Below are positions 21,561 to 33,008 of a stretch of DNA of 64,000 nt, piece after piece. The number at the start of each line of letters is the position of its first letter. Position 1 is the stretch's first letter. The translations under genes were made by a program, and so were the position numbers. The notes beneath the pieces are model-generated. The model ran no database searches. It saw only the letters and a list, made by a program, of their open reading frames with translations, and was not told where the DNA came from. This stretch comes from Hippopus hippopus (lineage: Eukaryota; Mollusca; Bivalvia; Cardiida; Cardiidae). The stretch is from NCBI GenBank assembly GCA_946811185.2, contig OX328097.1:6372242-6436241 (forward strand), read 5' to 3'.

Positions 21561-21986
21561 TAAACATAAAGCGGCATACAGAACAAAGAAATCAGAACTT
21601 AACAAAACATAGTACTGATTTGGAGAAAAAAAAAGGCAATTAGCCTACCTTGTAATAAAAATACTTAAACTGCTTTAAAATACTAAATGAAAATTCCAGC
21701 CTATGGTAGAAACCGAAATATTGCAATTTGACGTTTTTTACCTTTTTGTTTTATTTTCGGGTAAATCTCACCACCATATTACCCAGTGTTGATAGAAGAT
21801 TAGACGGCACAATGTGTGCAGTCTTATCTCGGTCAATGCTGTGCTTATAAGTGCATTGATTTGCACTTAGTAGCCTAAGTAAACGTAAGCCTTCGGGCGT
21901 AAAATGATATGTAGGATCGAAATTTCCTGTTCAAAGAATGACCTCTATTAAAATTCCAAAGTGAGTATGACTGGAATATCTTTGAA

Positions 21987-22145
21987 CAAGAGCAGCGCAT
22001 GCGGTTTCCAACGCTCGGCTGCGGGTGCTTGATTTTCAGTGACAGTTTTAAGTCGAATAAGGGACATAACTATTTCAAAATACTTTGATGGTTACCTGCT
22101 CTTGTTTTATGAGTTCCTCTTTTGATATTTGAAAATAATCCGAGG
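21987..22145 (+). repeat. 'AACAAGAGCA' dispersed repeat, truncated
   Basis: Starts AACAAGAGCAGCGCATGCGG; breaks off near 22145. Confidence 0.55.
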
Positions 22146-22909
22146 GGAAGCCGACCTTACTCTGTCGTGACAGAAAAAGAAAACTGTTGCCCTAGTGAAA
22201 TCATTAATCATTAAGATGCACGATATACAGTGCAAAAGATAGCTGATATAACAGCTTCAAGTATGGTAGAGATATTAGGCGAACGCCTTGGGCTTCGAAA
22301 AGTCTGTGCTCACTAAAGAGCAGAAACAAACTTGGCTGACATTACAAGTAATCGAAAAGTATGATAAATGCATCCTCGTTGACCCAGTTTCGATTCATTC
22401 TGTAATCGACCGTGGGTTATTTCGCTGGCGTTTCCTCGTTCTCATGAATTATTCATGAAGCATTTTGATTGGTGATCTCAGAAAATTTAAACTTTTTTTA
22501 TCACAAATACGTCGTCATTTCTATTTTTAACTTGTCGATATCTAATCACATCATTCGTTGCAAATCAAGCTTAGCGATACTTTAAATCTGGCGTCGCCCA
22601 TCAACACCACATTCGAGAAGCGTTTTTAAAAAAGAGAATTTCGGCGTACACGAAGATCGATAGTGTCGTCCCTGTATTGCAGAATGGCATATCTCACAGG
22701 AGACAAGCACGCCGACGGGCCATATTTGTTGACAACCTCCGGTTCTTTCCATAGTGGGGTTATTTTTTATAACGGAAGAAATGAAATTACCCTCTCTACA
22801 AGAGAGTATCATAATGTTATCGATCTTTCGATTGGCTATTAGGGTACTTCTCGACCATATGAATATTCATAAGAAACGACAAATTGCTAGTCAATTATCC
22901 CAGGGGTAG

Positions 22910-23590
22910 ATGCATGGAGAGTAACGTAATGCTTCAAACCTGGGTTCCGAGGATGGATAAATGTGATCCAGGTCGTTTGTAAGAAATAGTCACAGGTGAT
23001 GGAGCCTGGAGCTACCATTTTGAACCCAAGTCTAAGACTGAAAATAAGGTTTGGATCACTTCCAACTATGTGAGATCTGTTATTGCTCACCGAAATAAGA
23101 CCTCAAATCGTATTTTATATGCAATTTTCTTTGATGCAAGAGACCCTGTTCTTCACGTGATAGTGCCACAAGGTGGTTTGGTAGAGAAAACTTTCTCACA
23201 CAAGTCGTTGATCCCTATCAGAAAGGCAGACCGCGCACTGGCGTCTGCAGCATAAATTCGCTGCATTACAACGTGCTGGCACATAAATCCGCCAATATAC
23301 ACGGGTTTTTGAAAGAACCTGACCATGATGTTTTAGATCATCTTCAATACAGCCCTGATCCGTCGCCTTGTGCCTTTTGGTTGTTTCCACGACTAAAGGA
23401 AATGCTAGCAGGACGCAAGCTTGAACCGGTATTAGAAGTGCGGTCTTTCAGCGTCCTCAACATATACCCAAAAAAGAGTATCGTGCAGCATTCTGGAAGT
23501 GGGAAGATCATTGTAAAAAGACTGTGTGGGGGTAGATTGGGGTTACTTCGCAGGGCTCAAATGAACAAAATTTCAATATTGCAAACATAA
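22910..23590 (+). pseudogene. mariner-type transposase, decayed
   Basis: Translated pieces match the mariner catalytic domain in order: VTGDGAWSYHFEPK at about 22989-23030 (first Asp kept), HYNVLAHKSANIH at about 23264 (usual HDN has become HYN, so the second Asp is lost), and YSPDPSPCAFWLFPRLKEML at about 23352-23410 (usual CDFWLFP has become CAF, so the third Asp is lost). There is a stop at 23253-23255, a frame change between the two main pieces, and an upstream stop before VTGD. No clear terminal inverted repeats were found. It lies between the distal and proximal 5' flanks of TLR-A and has no counterpart before TLR-C. Confidence 0.85.
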
Positions 23591-23889
23591 TTGGAAAAAC
23601 CGCCCTACTCTACGAACATAAAAAAAATGGGCCTAGTTCCAATTTTTTTAGTCAACCCTTTTGTGAAATATGTGACTAGTTGTTACCTGACAACAAATAA
23701 CAAAGGTATACAATGCAACGTGCGTGCGTCTGTCTTTATAACTATCATCAACGTCATAACAGTAAATTGGATTTATTCTTCAGACTACCAAGTATATCTT
23801 TTTCTGCTTTTTTTAAAAAAGAAATTCAAATAAACATTTTTTCGTGGTTTGGACTAGTAATTGTATGTAATGAATAGAGATGGTGATAA

Positions 23890-24562
23890 ATAAAATAACA
23901 AACGAACATTGTTTTATTTTAACAGACCAATGTATATCTAGCTACAAACAATCATAAATCAGGAAATAATCTCACATAACTTCGTCGGCTACAATACTTC
24001 ATGAAAAATCTAGCCTTTTGTGTGTTTGTTCTTAAGTATTCTAAAACTCTTGAAATTTGTTAAAAAAATTACCATTAATATTTTCTGCATTGTTGCAGGG
24101 TGTTCTAAAAATTATTGTAAGAGTAAATTATGTTTTTCTACGGAAATAAATTCCTCTCACCTTTTTACATAGAGAAAAGCAGAAGTAACCATATCCTACT
24201 GTCAAAAATGTTCTTGTTGAATTGCTTAAATGGTTTTTTATGCCGTTTAACAGTTTTTCCGTCATACCAAGGGGACAGAAAATGCCTTTCTCGCATGTCA
24301 CCAATATTTTGCAGGGTTTCAACTGTGCCCCGCTAATGGACCAGAGCTCCATGCATAAGATGAAGCAGAACTTCCTGATCACAATTTCAACACTTTGATT
24401 ACTAAGCTGTAAAAGACTACTGAAAAAGAGGATTATGAACGTAAATGTTAAAAAATATATGTATTAAGGACAATGGCGAACTACCGACAGACGGACGGTG
24501 TGACAGACAGAATTGCTTTCTCAATCGCTAACTCTTCATATGTATACTTTTTATCTTCAAAG
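23890..24562 (+). promoter_or_regulatory. proximal 5' flank of TLR-A, conserved across the array
   Basis: Ordered similarity to 32160-32998, 44330-44787 and 53040-53701. It includes ATTAAGGACAATGGCGAACT and GACAGACAGAATTGC near 24470-24515 and ends in a pyrimidine-rich tract with AG at 24561-24562. The AG just before the ATG is probably a 3' splice site of a 5'-UTR intron, so the true promoter may lie further upstream. A tRNA-like remnant (CTTTGATTACTAAGCTGTAA) is embedded here as in the other copies. Confidence 0.55.
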
Positions 24563-24572
24563 ATTCGACAGG

Positions 24573-27064
24573 ATGAAGATTATGGTGTTACAGTTGATGG
24601 TACTTTTTGGTGAGAATTTTTGCGGTTCATCTCTGAAACTGAAATGTGAAGTAAACAGATCTGCAATAATGTCATGCCAGTTTGGTCTACCGAATGTTAT
24701 ATCAGATGACGCAAGAAGCTTTATAAAGAACATCAGCAAGGAAAAGTTGATCCTAAATGATACCATGTTGACTTGCTATCATGGTTCCCCAGGTATCATA
24801 GCACCAACAGTAGTCGGCGTTTTCCTTCGGGAATATCAAACTGAACCGGATGTAGAATATTTTCGTGATCCATCATGGGCCGAAATAGAATTTCTTGATA
24901 TCCATTCTTGTGTCGACTTACACCTTTTTCTTTCGGATCAGTTCTCGTCATTAAAAAAACTGAAGTATTTGGGAATTCATTACCATGAAAACGGATTAGA
25001 GATGTCCAAGACAGCATTTAAAGGTTTGGATAGCCTTAAAGTATTAGATCTCTCAGACTGTCGACATTTTTTGCTACACGACCCCGTCCAATATCCATTT
25101 TTGGTAAACGCTTTATCAGGAAATGATACTTTTCATGCCCTAGACCTGCTGAACCTAGAGAATGCAGGGATATTTAATTCAAGACCAATGAAAGTTGACT
25201 CATCGTTACTTAGAATGGTACTGTATAGAAACATTAGTGCAATAAAGTTAAGAGGACAGACTGTGATAATGAGTTTTAAGTTTCATGATGTCTGGACGAC
25301 AGAACCGTACATTCCATTTCCGCTTGTGTCCTTGCAGGCTTCGATGGTAGTGTTCGCTATTGCTGATAACATAAATGGAGAAAGTACATGGAGAAATATT
25401 CCTTTGTGGACAGTTTTTCGGAACTTTCAGAATCTTAGGTTATCTGAAATTGACGTTTCTAGATTAACCACCCATAACCATGAACCTGACAGGTTGTATT
25501 CGCTCTGCAGAGAAAATAGCACTGGTGATACATTTATAATGACGCTTATCGTATTTCTTGTTGAACTAAATCTTCAAAATATTAAAGGGGCGAATATTGA
25601 TGAAATAGAAAACCTAAAAGTTGATGCTAGTGCATGCACAATAATGCGACTGAAAACAATCCGTATAAACCAGTCGGGAATAAGGAAGCTTAATTTAACG
25701 TGGAGAATTCCAGACAAAAAGTGCTTGAGTGAAATAGATGTATCAGATAATCATATAGGCTACTTCTACATAAAAGGAAATTTACAAATGAAAAAACTTG
25801 TCCTTAGGAACAATAGTTTACAAGAAATGAATGACCGCCCGGAATTTAATCAGGCATTAGAACCATTTACTCTGTTAGAGCACTTAGATTTAAGTTTGAA
25901 CGGGCTTCGTAGTTTGCCGCGTAATATCTTCAGAACAAACATAAATTTGAAAGTTATTTTGATGAATCACAATAAACTGACGTCAGTTCCTTCCAAATGA
26001 ATCATTTGAAATCTTTACAATTATTACAATTAAGACACAACTGGATAAAATCTCTGGACCAGTCCATAATGACTTCAGTCGAAAAATCAATACATAGTTT
26101 TCATACGTTTGTTGATCTTGCAAAGAACCGATTCGAATGTTCATGTCGGACTGCAAGATTCGTTAGATGGTTGTCGAGCTATTTAACTCAAAGTCAAGAT
26201 TATACATGTTCTATGGAAGGTAGCTTATTAAACATAACAAGAAGCACATTCAAAAGCTGTCAATATTTGTGCTATCGTGATACTGTCCACACTTGTGTTA
26301 TCGTTGGATGCTGTTTGTTTGTAATTTTAGTGACAGCTGTTTATATAAGAAGATATAACGCTTTGCGTGAAATGGAGTTTGAGAGAAGCAAACAAACCTT
26401 CATCACTAACTTTGTCAGTGGTAACCTATACATTTGTTCAAACGGGACGCACGAGAATCAGCAATTACAGTACATCGTCATGCCTGCATACCATGAAGAT
26501 GATTATGAAATATGTAAGACCTATATATATGAACCATTGAACACAGGCCTTGCGGCCCTGATAGGAACAAATCAGAACCTGGTATTGTTTGGTCTAGAAG
26601 ACGAAAACCCGGGTGTACCAAAGTCTACAGAAATGGAAAGGTGTACAAAAATTTGTTGTGTGTATGTGTGTGTTGTAACAAGGACGTTTTGTGAAGATTA
26701 TTGGTGTCAAATACAGCTTGAAAATGCAGATCGCCAAGGAAAACCTATCGTTTTCTTGTACGCGGAAGATCTGGGAGGTATCATTCCTCCATTAATGAAA
26801 GTATTGTTGAGTAGGGTCTTCGGGATGAAAATAGATTGTTCTGAAAATATTCTGACACCCAGTTGGGAGACGAGTTGCCTTAAGATCCTAAATCTAGCCG
26901 TAAGGGCACAAATAAGGGTTCAACCACAAGTTCCCCTTTCAGAACTATTTCAACGCGGAATTGATCGTGTGTATTCTTATATTTTGAGGCTTTGTCGGAA
27001 ACCATATCAATACCAACTAATTGAATTGTGTAGTCAGACGATTGACGATTCGCAAGTATTTTAA
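24573..27064 (+). pseudogene. Toll-like receptor TLR-A, split by a one-base deletion
   Basis: Member of a four-copy family of single-pass receptors with leucine-rich-repeat ectodomain, transmembrane segment and TIR domain. The first frame runs from the ATG at 24573 (signal peptide MKIMVLQLMVLFGENFCGSS) to a TGA at 25998-26000, giving 475 aa of LRR ectodomain. Compared with B, C and D, one A is missing between 25990 and 25991 (TTCC-TTCC instead of TTCCATTCC). The second frame starts at the ATG at 25997, overlapping the stop as ATGA. It encodes 355 aa: the last LRR, the LRRCT cysteines (FECSCRTARF), a transmembrane segment (about VIVGCCLFVILVTAVYI) and the whole TIR domain, ending at 27064. No other disabling change was seen, so the lesion is recent, a sequencing error, or a tolerated split. 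Closest paralogue is TLR-C. Confidence 0.88.
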
Positions 27065-27785
27065 GTCATAAATATCACAGATTTTTTTTCTTAAACTAGA
27101 GCAAACAAAACTAACATCTGCTTTGTCCCTGTATTGTGTTTTCGACTGAAGACTCTGGTGGAGAGTAATATAAAGATATTCCATACACTACAAGTCATCA
27201 TTCAATGCACAAAAATTAGTCAAAATTAAAACATTGCCTACAGCCATTTCTTGTTTGTGGAGAATTTAGAAGATGATTTTTCGCCATTGATGGAAACCCT
27301 ACTTAAAGGTCTTTCTGTTCGAAATGAATTTTTTCTGAAGTAATTCTGATGCCATTATTTGAAGCAAGGCGGGGGCACTGTGGACACTATTTTTGTGCAA
27401 AGTTCACTTCAATATTCTTATTTCTTGAGTATTATTCTGAAATCATTCTAATGTAAACCAACTGAAATTCACCAGGGAACGACGATTTACAATCATTTAA
27501 GGTCCCTAAGGAACTCTGGTCGTACATTGTAGTTATCCAGATTATAATCTTATCTTTACTTTAAAATCATTTTCAAAATTTAGAGTCTAGTTTCATGTCC
27601 TTTTTCTCACCATTTTTAATTTATTTACTTTCACGATGATTTATTTATGTAAACTTGGATTTTAGATGCTTAACATTGAGGTTAACGGGCTTATGTTATG
27701 GCCCTGTGTACAATGTGTGTGCGTGCACAAAACATGCAGTTTGATTTTGAATCTATACAAGTTGTTTAGTCAAGCCTCCATGATA
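27065..27785. repeat. 3' flank of TLR-A
   Basis: Shares blocks with the flanks after B (35510-36500), C (46980-47580) and D (56205-56940), for example a GAAAACTCTGG-like run and CCAGTTTCATGT-like text near 27590. The similarity ends near 27700, soon after TGGCCCTGTGTAC. No gene seen. Confidence 0.55.
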
Positions 27786-27786
27786 T

Positions 27787-28052
27787 GAGCCATGCTCTTT
27801 AAAAAAGGGAGTTTGATGCATCTGTAAAAAGTATCGATCTAGGTTAGCCTGCGCAGTCCGTACAGGCTGACCTGGGTTGACACTTTTTACTATTGGTCAA
27901 TTTTCTGCTCTTCAAAGGACCAGTGTACCTCATGATTCAGGCAGTTGTTACACAAAATGGATTCAATGGAGCCACGACTATATGTTGACTTGCCTGGTGT
28001 CATGCCTCACGGAGATGCATTAAGCGCCCTTTTCCTATAGCACGGCTCATAT
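27787..28052. mobile_element. MITE-4 copy
   Basis: Begins GAGCCATGCTCTTTAAAAAA. The GC-rich stem at 27840-27890 is well kept (TAGCCTGCGCAGTCCGTACA..GACCTGGGTTGACAC). Ends TTTTCCTATAGCACGGCTCA. Confidence 0.8.
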
Positions 28053-28149
28053 CTTTCTGAGCTTCAGAGAATGGTATTTTCAGCCCCAAAAGCGGTCGAA
28101 CTTACATATTTGGCACTGAAGAAACAAGAAAGATCGTTTTTAAAAAAGA

Positions 28150-29500
28150 TAGATGACATTAGAGATGCTGGAATATGAATTTTGAACCTCTTTTGTTGTT
28201 CAATACGAAGAGATATATTAAAGATAAATAGTAATCACTCCAGCAAGTGCCACCTATACTCATTTTTTGCATATTGTTGAAAATCAAATTTTCCACTTGA
28301 TATTTTTTACGATTATAAACTAGTCGTTGGAAAAGCAGCGGCTGATGCTGAAAATAGTGTTTCTGAAAGTACATCTAGACTATACATTAATACGTTATGA
28401 TGTAATGCATGAACAACATCAAAATACTATGTACATGTAGTACAAGGAAAAGAACATCCCCATATCATATCCATTTCCTAAGGTGTGAATAAACGCCGAC
28501 TGGTATCGATTGACGGTAGCAACCCTTGTATGACAGTGACAATTCTTTATTTGCAATAAAGCCTCTGGCCCATTATACATAGTAAATACATATTGAATAG
28601 TAACAAACATGAGTGACGTCAAGTTAATTAAGTTTACGTGTTACATAAAGATAACTTTATCGCAATGTTTATCGAATGTACATATCATTCAATAACGACT
28701 TTCGAAATTTAAATGATTCAGCGAGAAACTTTACGAGTGACTATTAATGTAAGGGTACGTTGTCTTGCATGATCCCGTAAAATAATCTTTTGCATGTATA
28801 TGCTTTTATCAATCTTTCTTCAAAGCCTAGTTGACGGAGTTCTTCATGCATTGGACATACTGACAAAAAGTGAAATTACTTTTCCACATAAATATCAATA
28901 CAAAGGTTACAAAATCTGAGATGGTAATCGACATTTTGATGTCTTCCAACTTCAACGTTCAAACAATGACTGGAAAATCTAGAATTCGATAAAATACTAC
29001 GAGAAGAAAATGGACATCTCAACTGAAAAATATCTTTTCACATTCAGTTAGGATTTAAAACGTTTATAATGTATCCCCAATCCCGTCATTTAACCATGCA
29101 TACCCCAAACCATGTTCATATGAAATATTTTTTATTATATTGGTTTATTAACTCTTTCAGCACCAAATAAATAAACCCGACCTTTTTCGACGGCTGTAAA
29201 TACAATCCATTGAAAACTACACAGATTTTGATTGTATAGGCTTGACTACTAAAGCGGACGGTATAGATCAAAGATCAGACTGCACAGAACTTGATCTATA
29301 CTGTCCGCAAAAGTCACTGTTTTCGCCTATGGCGCCGTAAGGGTTAATGGGCCCGCAAATAGGCTAGCTAAAACGCTAGAAGAGGTCTGCAGAATGAAGC
29401 TGACGTCCACATTTTTTTACCAATAATACATTACTTTTTATTCATACATGACTAATACCAATTAGTAGGTCAAGAACCAGCTCACACAGCTACACAGGAA
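28150..29500. repeat. distal 5' flank of TLR-B with insertions
   Basis: Colinear with 43560-44100 (C side): AATATGAATTTTGAACCTCT, then CACTCCAGCAAGTGCC, and later AATGGGCCCGCAAATAGGC. Extra DNA at about 28540-29346, including a MITE-2 copy, separates these blocks. Confidence 0.6.
29150..29346. mobile_element. MITE-2 copy
   Basis: Starts TTAACTCTTTCAGCACC and ends GCCGTAAGGGTTAA. The palindrome at 29262-29315 is shortened in its right half. Confidence 0.75.
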
Positions 29501-31188
29501 CAAGAGGGTCATGATGGCCCTGAAGTCGCTCTTTTGACCAAACATGACCAATTTTCAATCTCTTCGAGATATTATGACAAACATTCTATCAAGCTTTCAT
29601 AATTATTGGACTGAAAATTTGGCCTCTAGCTTGTACACACGCTTTTTCTAGAATTTCTCTCAGTGACCTACTTTTTAGCCAAACATAGCCCATTTTCTCA
29701 TTGTAGATATTATGAAAACAAAGATTTTAACCACTTTTCATAAGTATTGGACAGAAAATGTGGCCTCTAGAGTGTACACAAAGTTTTTCCAAGATTTGAC
29801 ATGGGGACCTAGTTTTTTTTACCCAATGCGACCCATTTTCAATTTCATCATATTGATCATCAAGACAAACATTCCGACTAATTTTCATAAGTACTGGACA
29901 GAAAATGATAACTCTAAAGCTACACAAGCTATTTTAAAGATTTGACCTGGTGACCTAGTTTTTGACCCCATGTGACCCATTTTCAAACTCATTCAAGATA
30001 TCATTATGAAAAGCATTCTGACCAACTTTCATAAGTATCTGACTGAAAATGTGGCCTCTAGTGGGTACACAAGGTTTTTGTATGATTTGAACAATGACCT
30101 AGTTTTTGACCCGTCATGACCTATTCGCAAACTCGTCCAAGAAATCATCAAGACACACATTCTGACCAAGTTTCATGAGTATTGAACTGAAAATATGGCC
30201 TCTAGAGCATTCACATGGTTCTTTTAGATTTAACCTAGTGACCTAATTTTTTGCCATATATGACCCATTTTCGAAGTTGTATGAGATATCATCAAGACAA
30301 ACATTCTGACCAACTTTCAAGTGTTTTCAAGTGTTTTAGACCAAAAATGTGGCCTCTATAACGTACAAGGATTTGACCTAGTGACCTACTTTTTGATCCG
30401 ACATGAACCATTTTCAAACCCATCCAAGATATCATCAAGGCAAACATTCTGACCAACTTTCAAGAGTTTTGGACCGAAAAAGTGGCCTCTAGAGCGTACA
30501 CAAGGTTTTACTAAAATTTGACCTAGTGACCTAGTTTTTGACCCGACATGACCCATTTTCCAACTCGTCCGAGATATCATCAAGACAAACATTCTGACCA
30601 ACTTTCAAGAGTTTTGGACAAAAAATGTGGCCCCTAGAGCATACATAAGGTTTTTCAAATATTTGACCTAGTGACCTAGTTTTTGACCCGATATGACCCA
30701 TTTTCGAACTTGTCTGAGATATCATCAAGACAAACATTCTGCCCAACTTTCCAGTTTTGGACTGAAAATGTAGCCTCTAGAGCGTATACAAGGTTTTTCA
30801 AAGATTTGACCTAGTGACCTAGTTTTTGACCCAACATGACCCATTTTCAAACTTTTTCGAGATATCATCAAGACAAATATTCTGACAAAGTTTCATGAGT
30901 ATCGGACTGAAAATGTAGCTTCTAGAGCGTACACAAGGTTTTTCTAAGATTTGACCTAGTGACCTAGTTTTTGACCCGACATGACCCATTTCCGAACCCT
31001 TTCGAGATATCATCAAGACAAACATTCTGACCAAGTTTCATGAGTATCGGACTGAAAATGTGGCCTCTAGAGCGTACACAAGGTAAAAGTTGACGACGCA
31101 CGACGCACGACGGACGACACACGACGGACGACGGACACAGCACGATCACAAAAGCTCATCATGAGCACTTCGTGCTCAGGTGAGCTAA
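29501..31188 (+). mobile_element. Helitron-like non-autonomous element with 145-bp internal tandem repeats (copy 1)
   Basis: Starts near CAAGAGGGTCATGATGGCCC and ends with a short hairpin (GAGCACTTCGTGCTC) followed by AGGTGAGCTAA at 31185-31188. A 3' hairpin plus CTRR is the usual Helitron end. Between 29540 and 31090 lie about ten to eleven diverged units of ~145 bp. The marker GACCTAGTGACCTA occurs at 30375, 30520, 30665, 30808 and 30953, spaced 143-145 bp. Before the hairpin there is a run of ACGACGGACG-type repeats. The structure resembles oyster 'pearl' elements. It interrupts the TLR-B distal 5' flank, which resumes at 31190. No transposase seen. Confidence 0.75.
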
Positions 31189-31189
31189 A

Positions 31190-31790
31190 AATAATTACAA
31201 AAAGTATACACCCTATAATGGGTTTCTTTGTGTATTTTCATCAAAGAAATCTTCCCTGTTTTAAACAAAAATTTGCATAGAGTACAAAGGACCAATTTTG
31301 AAAAAAAGATTAGTTACTTTCCTTGTAATAGTAACACTTAAATTGCTAAAATATATTTTTTTAGCTTATTGTAGAAACCCAAATATTGCAAATTTGAAAT
31401 TCATCGGGTAAATAACACCACATCACCCAGTGTAGATACAGCAACAGAATACACAATCTGTGCCATCTTATGTTCATTAATGCTGCCCTTAGAAGTGCAA
31501 TGAGTCGCGATAAAAAGCCTAAGTGTTAAAAACGTAACCTCTTATGCGTAAAATAAGTAAGATCGAAGATTTCTGTCCGAAATATGACCCCTCTTTTAAA
31601 ATTCTAAAGTGACAATGACCAGAATACCTTTTAAAAATATTGGGCGACATGAATTTTTTCTGGACTGCAGCTCGATTCTTATTTATACGTTCACAACAGC
31701 TATATACCGAATGGTTTGAACCTGAAAGGGTTAATCCTTTTGCAATATATATAGCTGATTACCCGATAGCAAGGAACAATGCGTCCTTTT
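31190..31790. repeat. TLR-B distal 5' flank, continued
   Basis: Resumes colinearity with the A, C and D flanks (ACACCCTATAATGGGTTTCT, TCTTCCCTGTTTTAAAC). Includes CAATCTGTGCCATCTTATG, related to 21810. No gene. Confidence 0.55.
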
Positions 31791-32003
31791 AACCCTTAAC
31801 ATGCTAAATAGATTAAATGAAACTTTTAAGCCGACAGTAAAAAATTCCATAAATGGCCATTTCAAAATTAATTTGGGGGGATATCTTCTTATCGGACAGT
31901 GTAGATCCAAGATCAGACTGCTGCACGTTCCGTGCAGTCTGATCTTGATCTACAATGTCCGCAAAAGGTCCTTGGGTCGCGCTTAGCAGCCTAAGGGTTA
32001 AAG
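31791..32003. mobile_element. MITE-2 copy, near full length
   Basis: Starts TTAACCCTTAACATGCTAAA and ends GCAGCCTAAGGGTTAA. Strong palindrome at 31905-31960 (AGATCAGACTGCTGCACG / CGTGCAGTCTGATCTTGATC). Confidence 0.85.
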
Positions 32004-32159
32004 AAATTTGTGCGTGTCTTTAGAATTATCATCACCATCACGACAGTAAGTTGAATTTGTGCATCAGACTGCCAGGTATCTCTTTTTCTGCTTTTTTTTT
32101 CAATTGAGTGTTGTATTGCAGTTTGGATAAGTACATGTAATTATATATAATCAATAGCG

Positions 32160-32998
32160 AAGATGATAATAAAACAGAAAACAAATACTTTTCTTATTTT
32201 TATTTTTTCATTTTGATGAATTATTGTATAACTAGCTACAAATGATATAAATATGACGATAATCTCGAAGGAATGTAACTTCCGACTACAACTTTTCAAC
32301 ACAAATTTAACCTTTTTTAAACTAGTTCTTAAACATTCTCAGAAAGGTTTAAAAAAAATCAAGATTTACATTTTCTTCATTAATGCAGTCTTTTCTCAAA
32401 ATTAATTTTGGAGTAAATTTTTTTTGCAGCTTTTAATTCCTAAAGTCTCACATTTTTACATAGAGAATAGAAGGGGTATCTTAGTTCGAAAATTTACTTT
32501 GATTGTTTAAATGGCGTTTTATATAGCTTAACAGTTCTTCTGTCATTTCACGGCGACAGAAAAATACAATTCCTAAATTTCAACAATATTTGGCTGGAGT
32601 TAGTTATCCCTTGCTCACGGACACTCGTACATGACCAGCGCTGCAGGTAGAAAGAGAAGCAGGAATTTCTGAGTACAATTTCAACGCTTTAACCACTGAA
32701 CTATAAGGGAAGAAAAGATAATGAACATCAATCTTATATAAATATAACAATGACAATGGAGAACTACCAGTTAACAGTTCTTCTGTCATATCAAGGCGAC
32801 AGAAAATGCCTTTCCAACATTTCACCAATATTTGACAGGGATTTAACTGTGCCTAGCTAATGGATACTTCAGCATGACCATAAATCTAAAATATATATAT
32901 TAAGGACAACGAAGAACTACCAACTGACGGACGGATCGACAGTCAGATTTGCTCTCTGGGTCACTAACTCGTTATAACTGTATTCTCTATCTTCAAAG
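32160..32998 (+). promoter_or_regulatory. proximal 5' flank of TLR-B
   Basis: Colinear with the flank of TLR-A. Contains two versions of the TTAACAGTTCTTCTGTCAT block (32530 and 32770), so a segment of about 240 bp is tandemly duplicated here. Ends TATCTTCAAAG with AG at 32997-32998, a likely splice acceptor 10 bp before the ATG. Confidence 0.55.
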
Positions 32999-33008
32999 GT
33001 TCGACATT

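Noticed and set aside
22582..22812. Minus-strand open frame near the mariner remnant
   Set aside because: No similarity recognised on either strand; I could not tie it to the transposase N-terminus.
24796..25017. Antisense open frame present at the same place in all four TLR genes (also 33232-33453, 45022-45243, 53935-54156)
   Set aside because: Its conservation is explained by the sense-strand TLR coding sequence; no signals for antisense expression.
29727..31149. Series of similar minus-strand open frames (about 61-71 codons each)
   Set aside because: They are the same frame recurring because of the 145-bp tandem repeat inside the Helitron-like element; no starts, splice sites or independent conservation.
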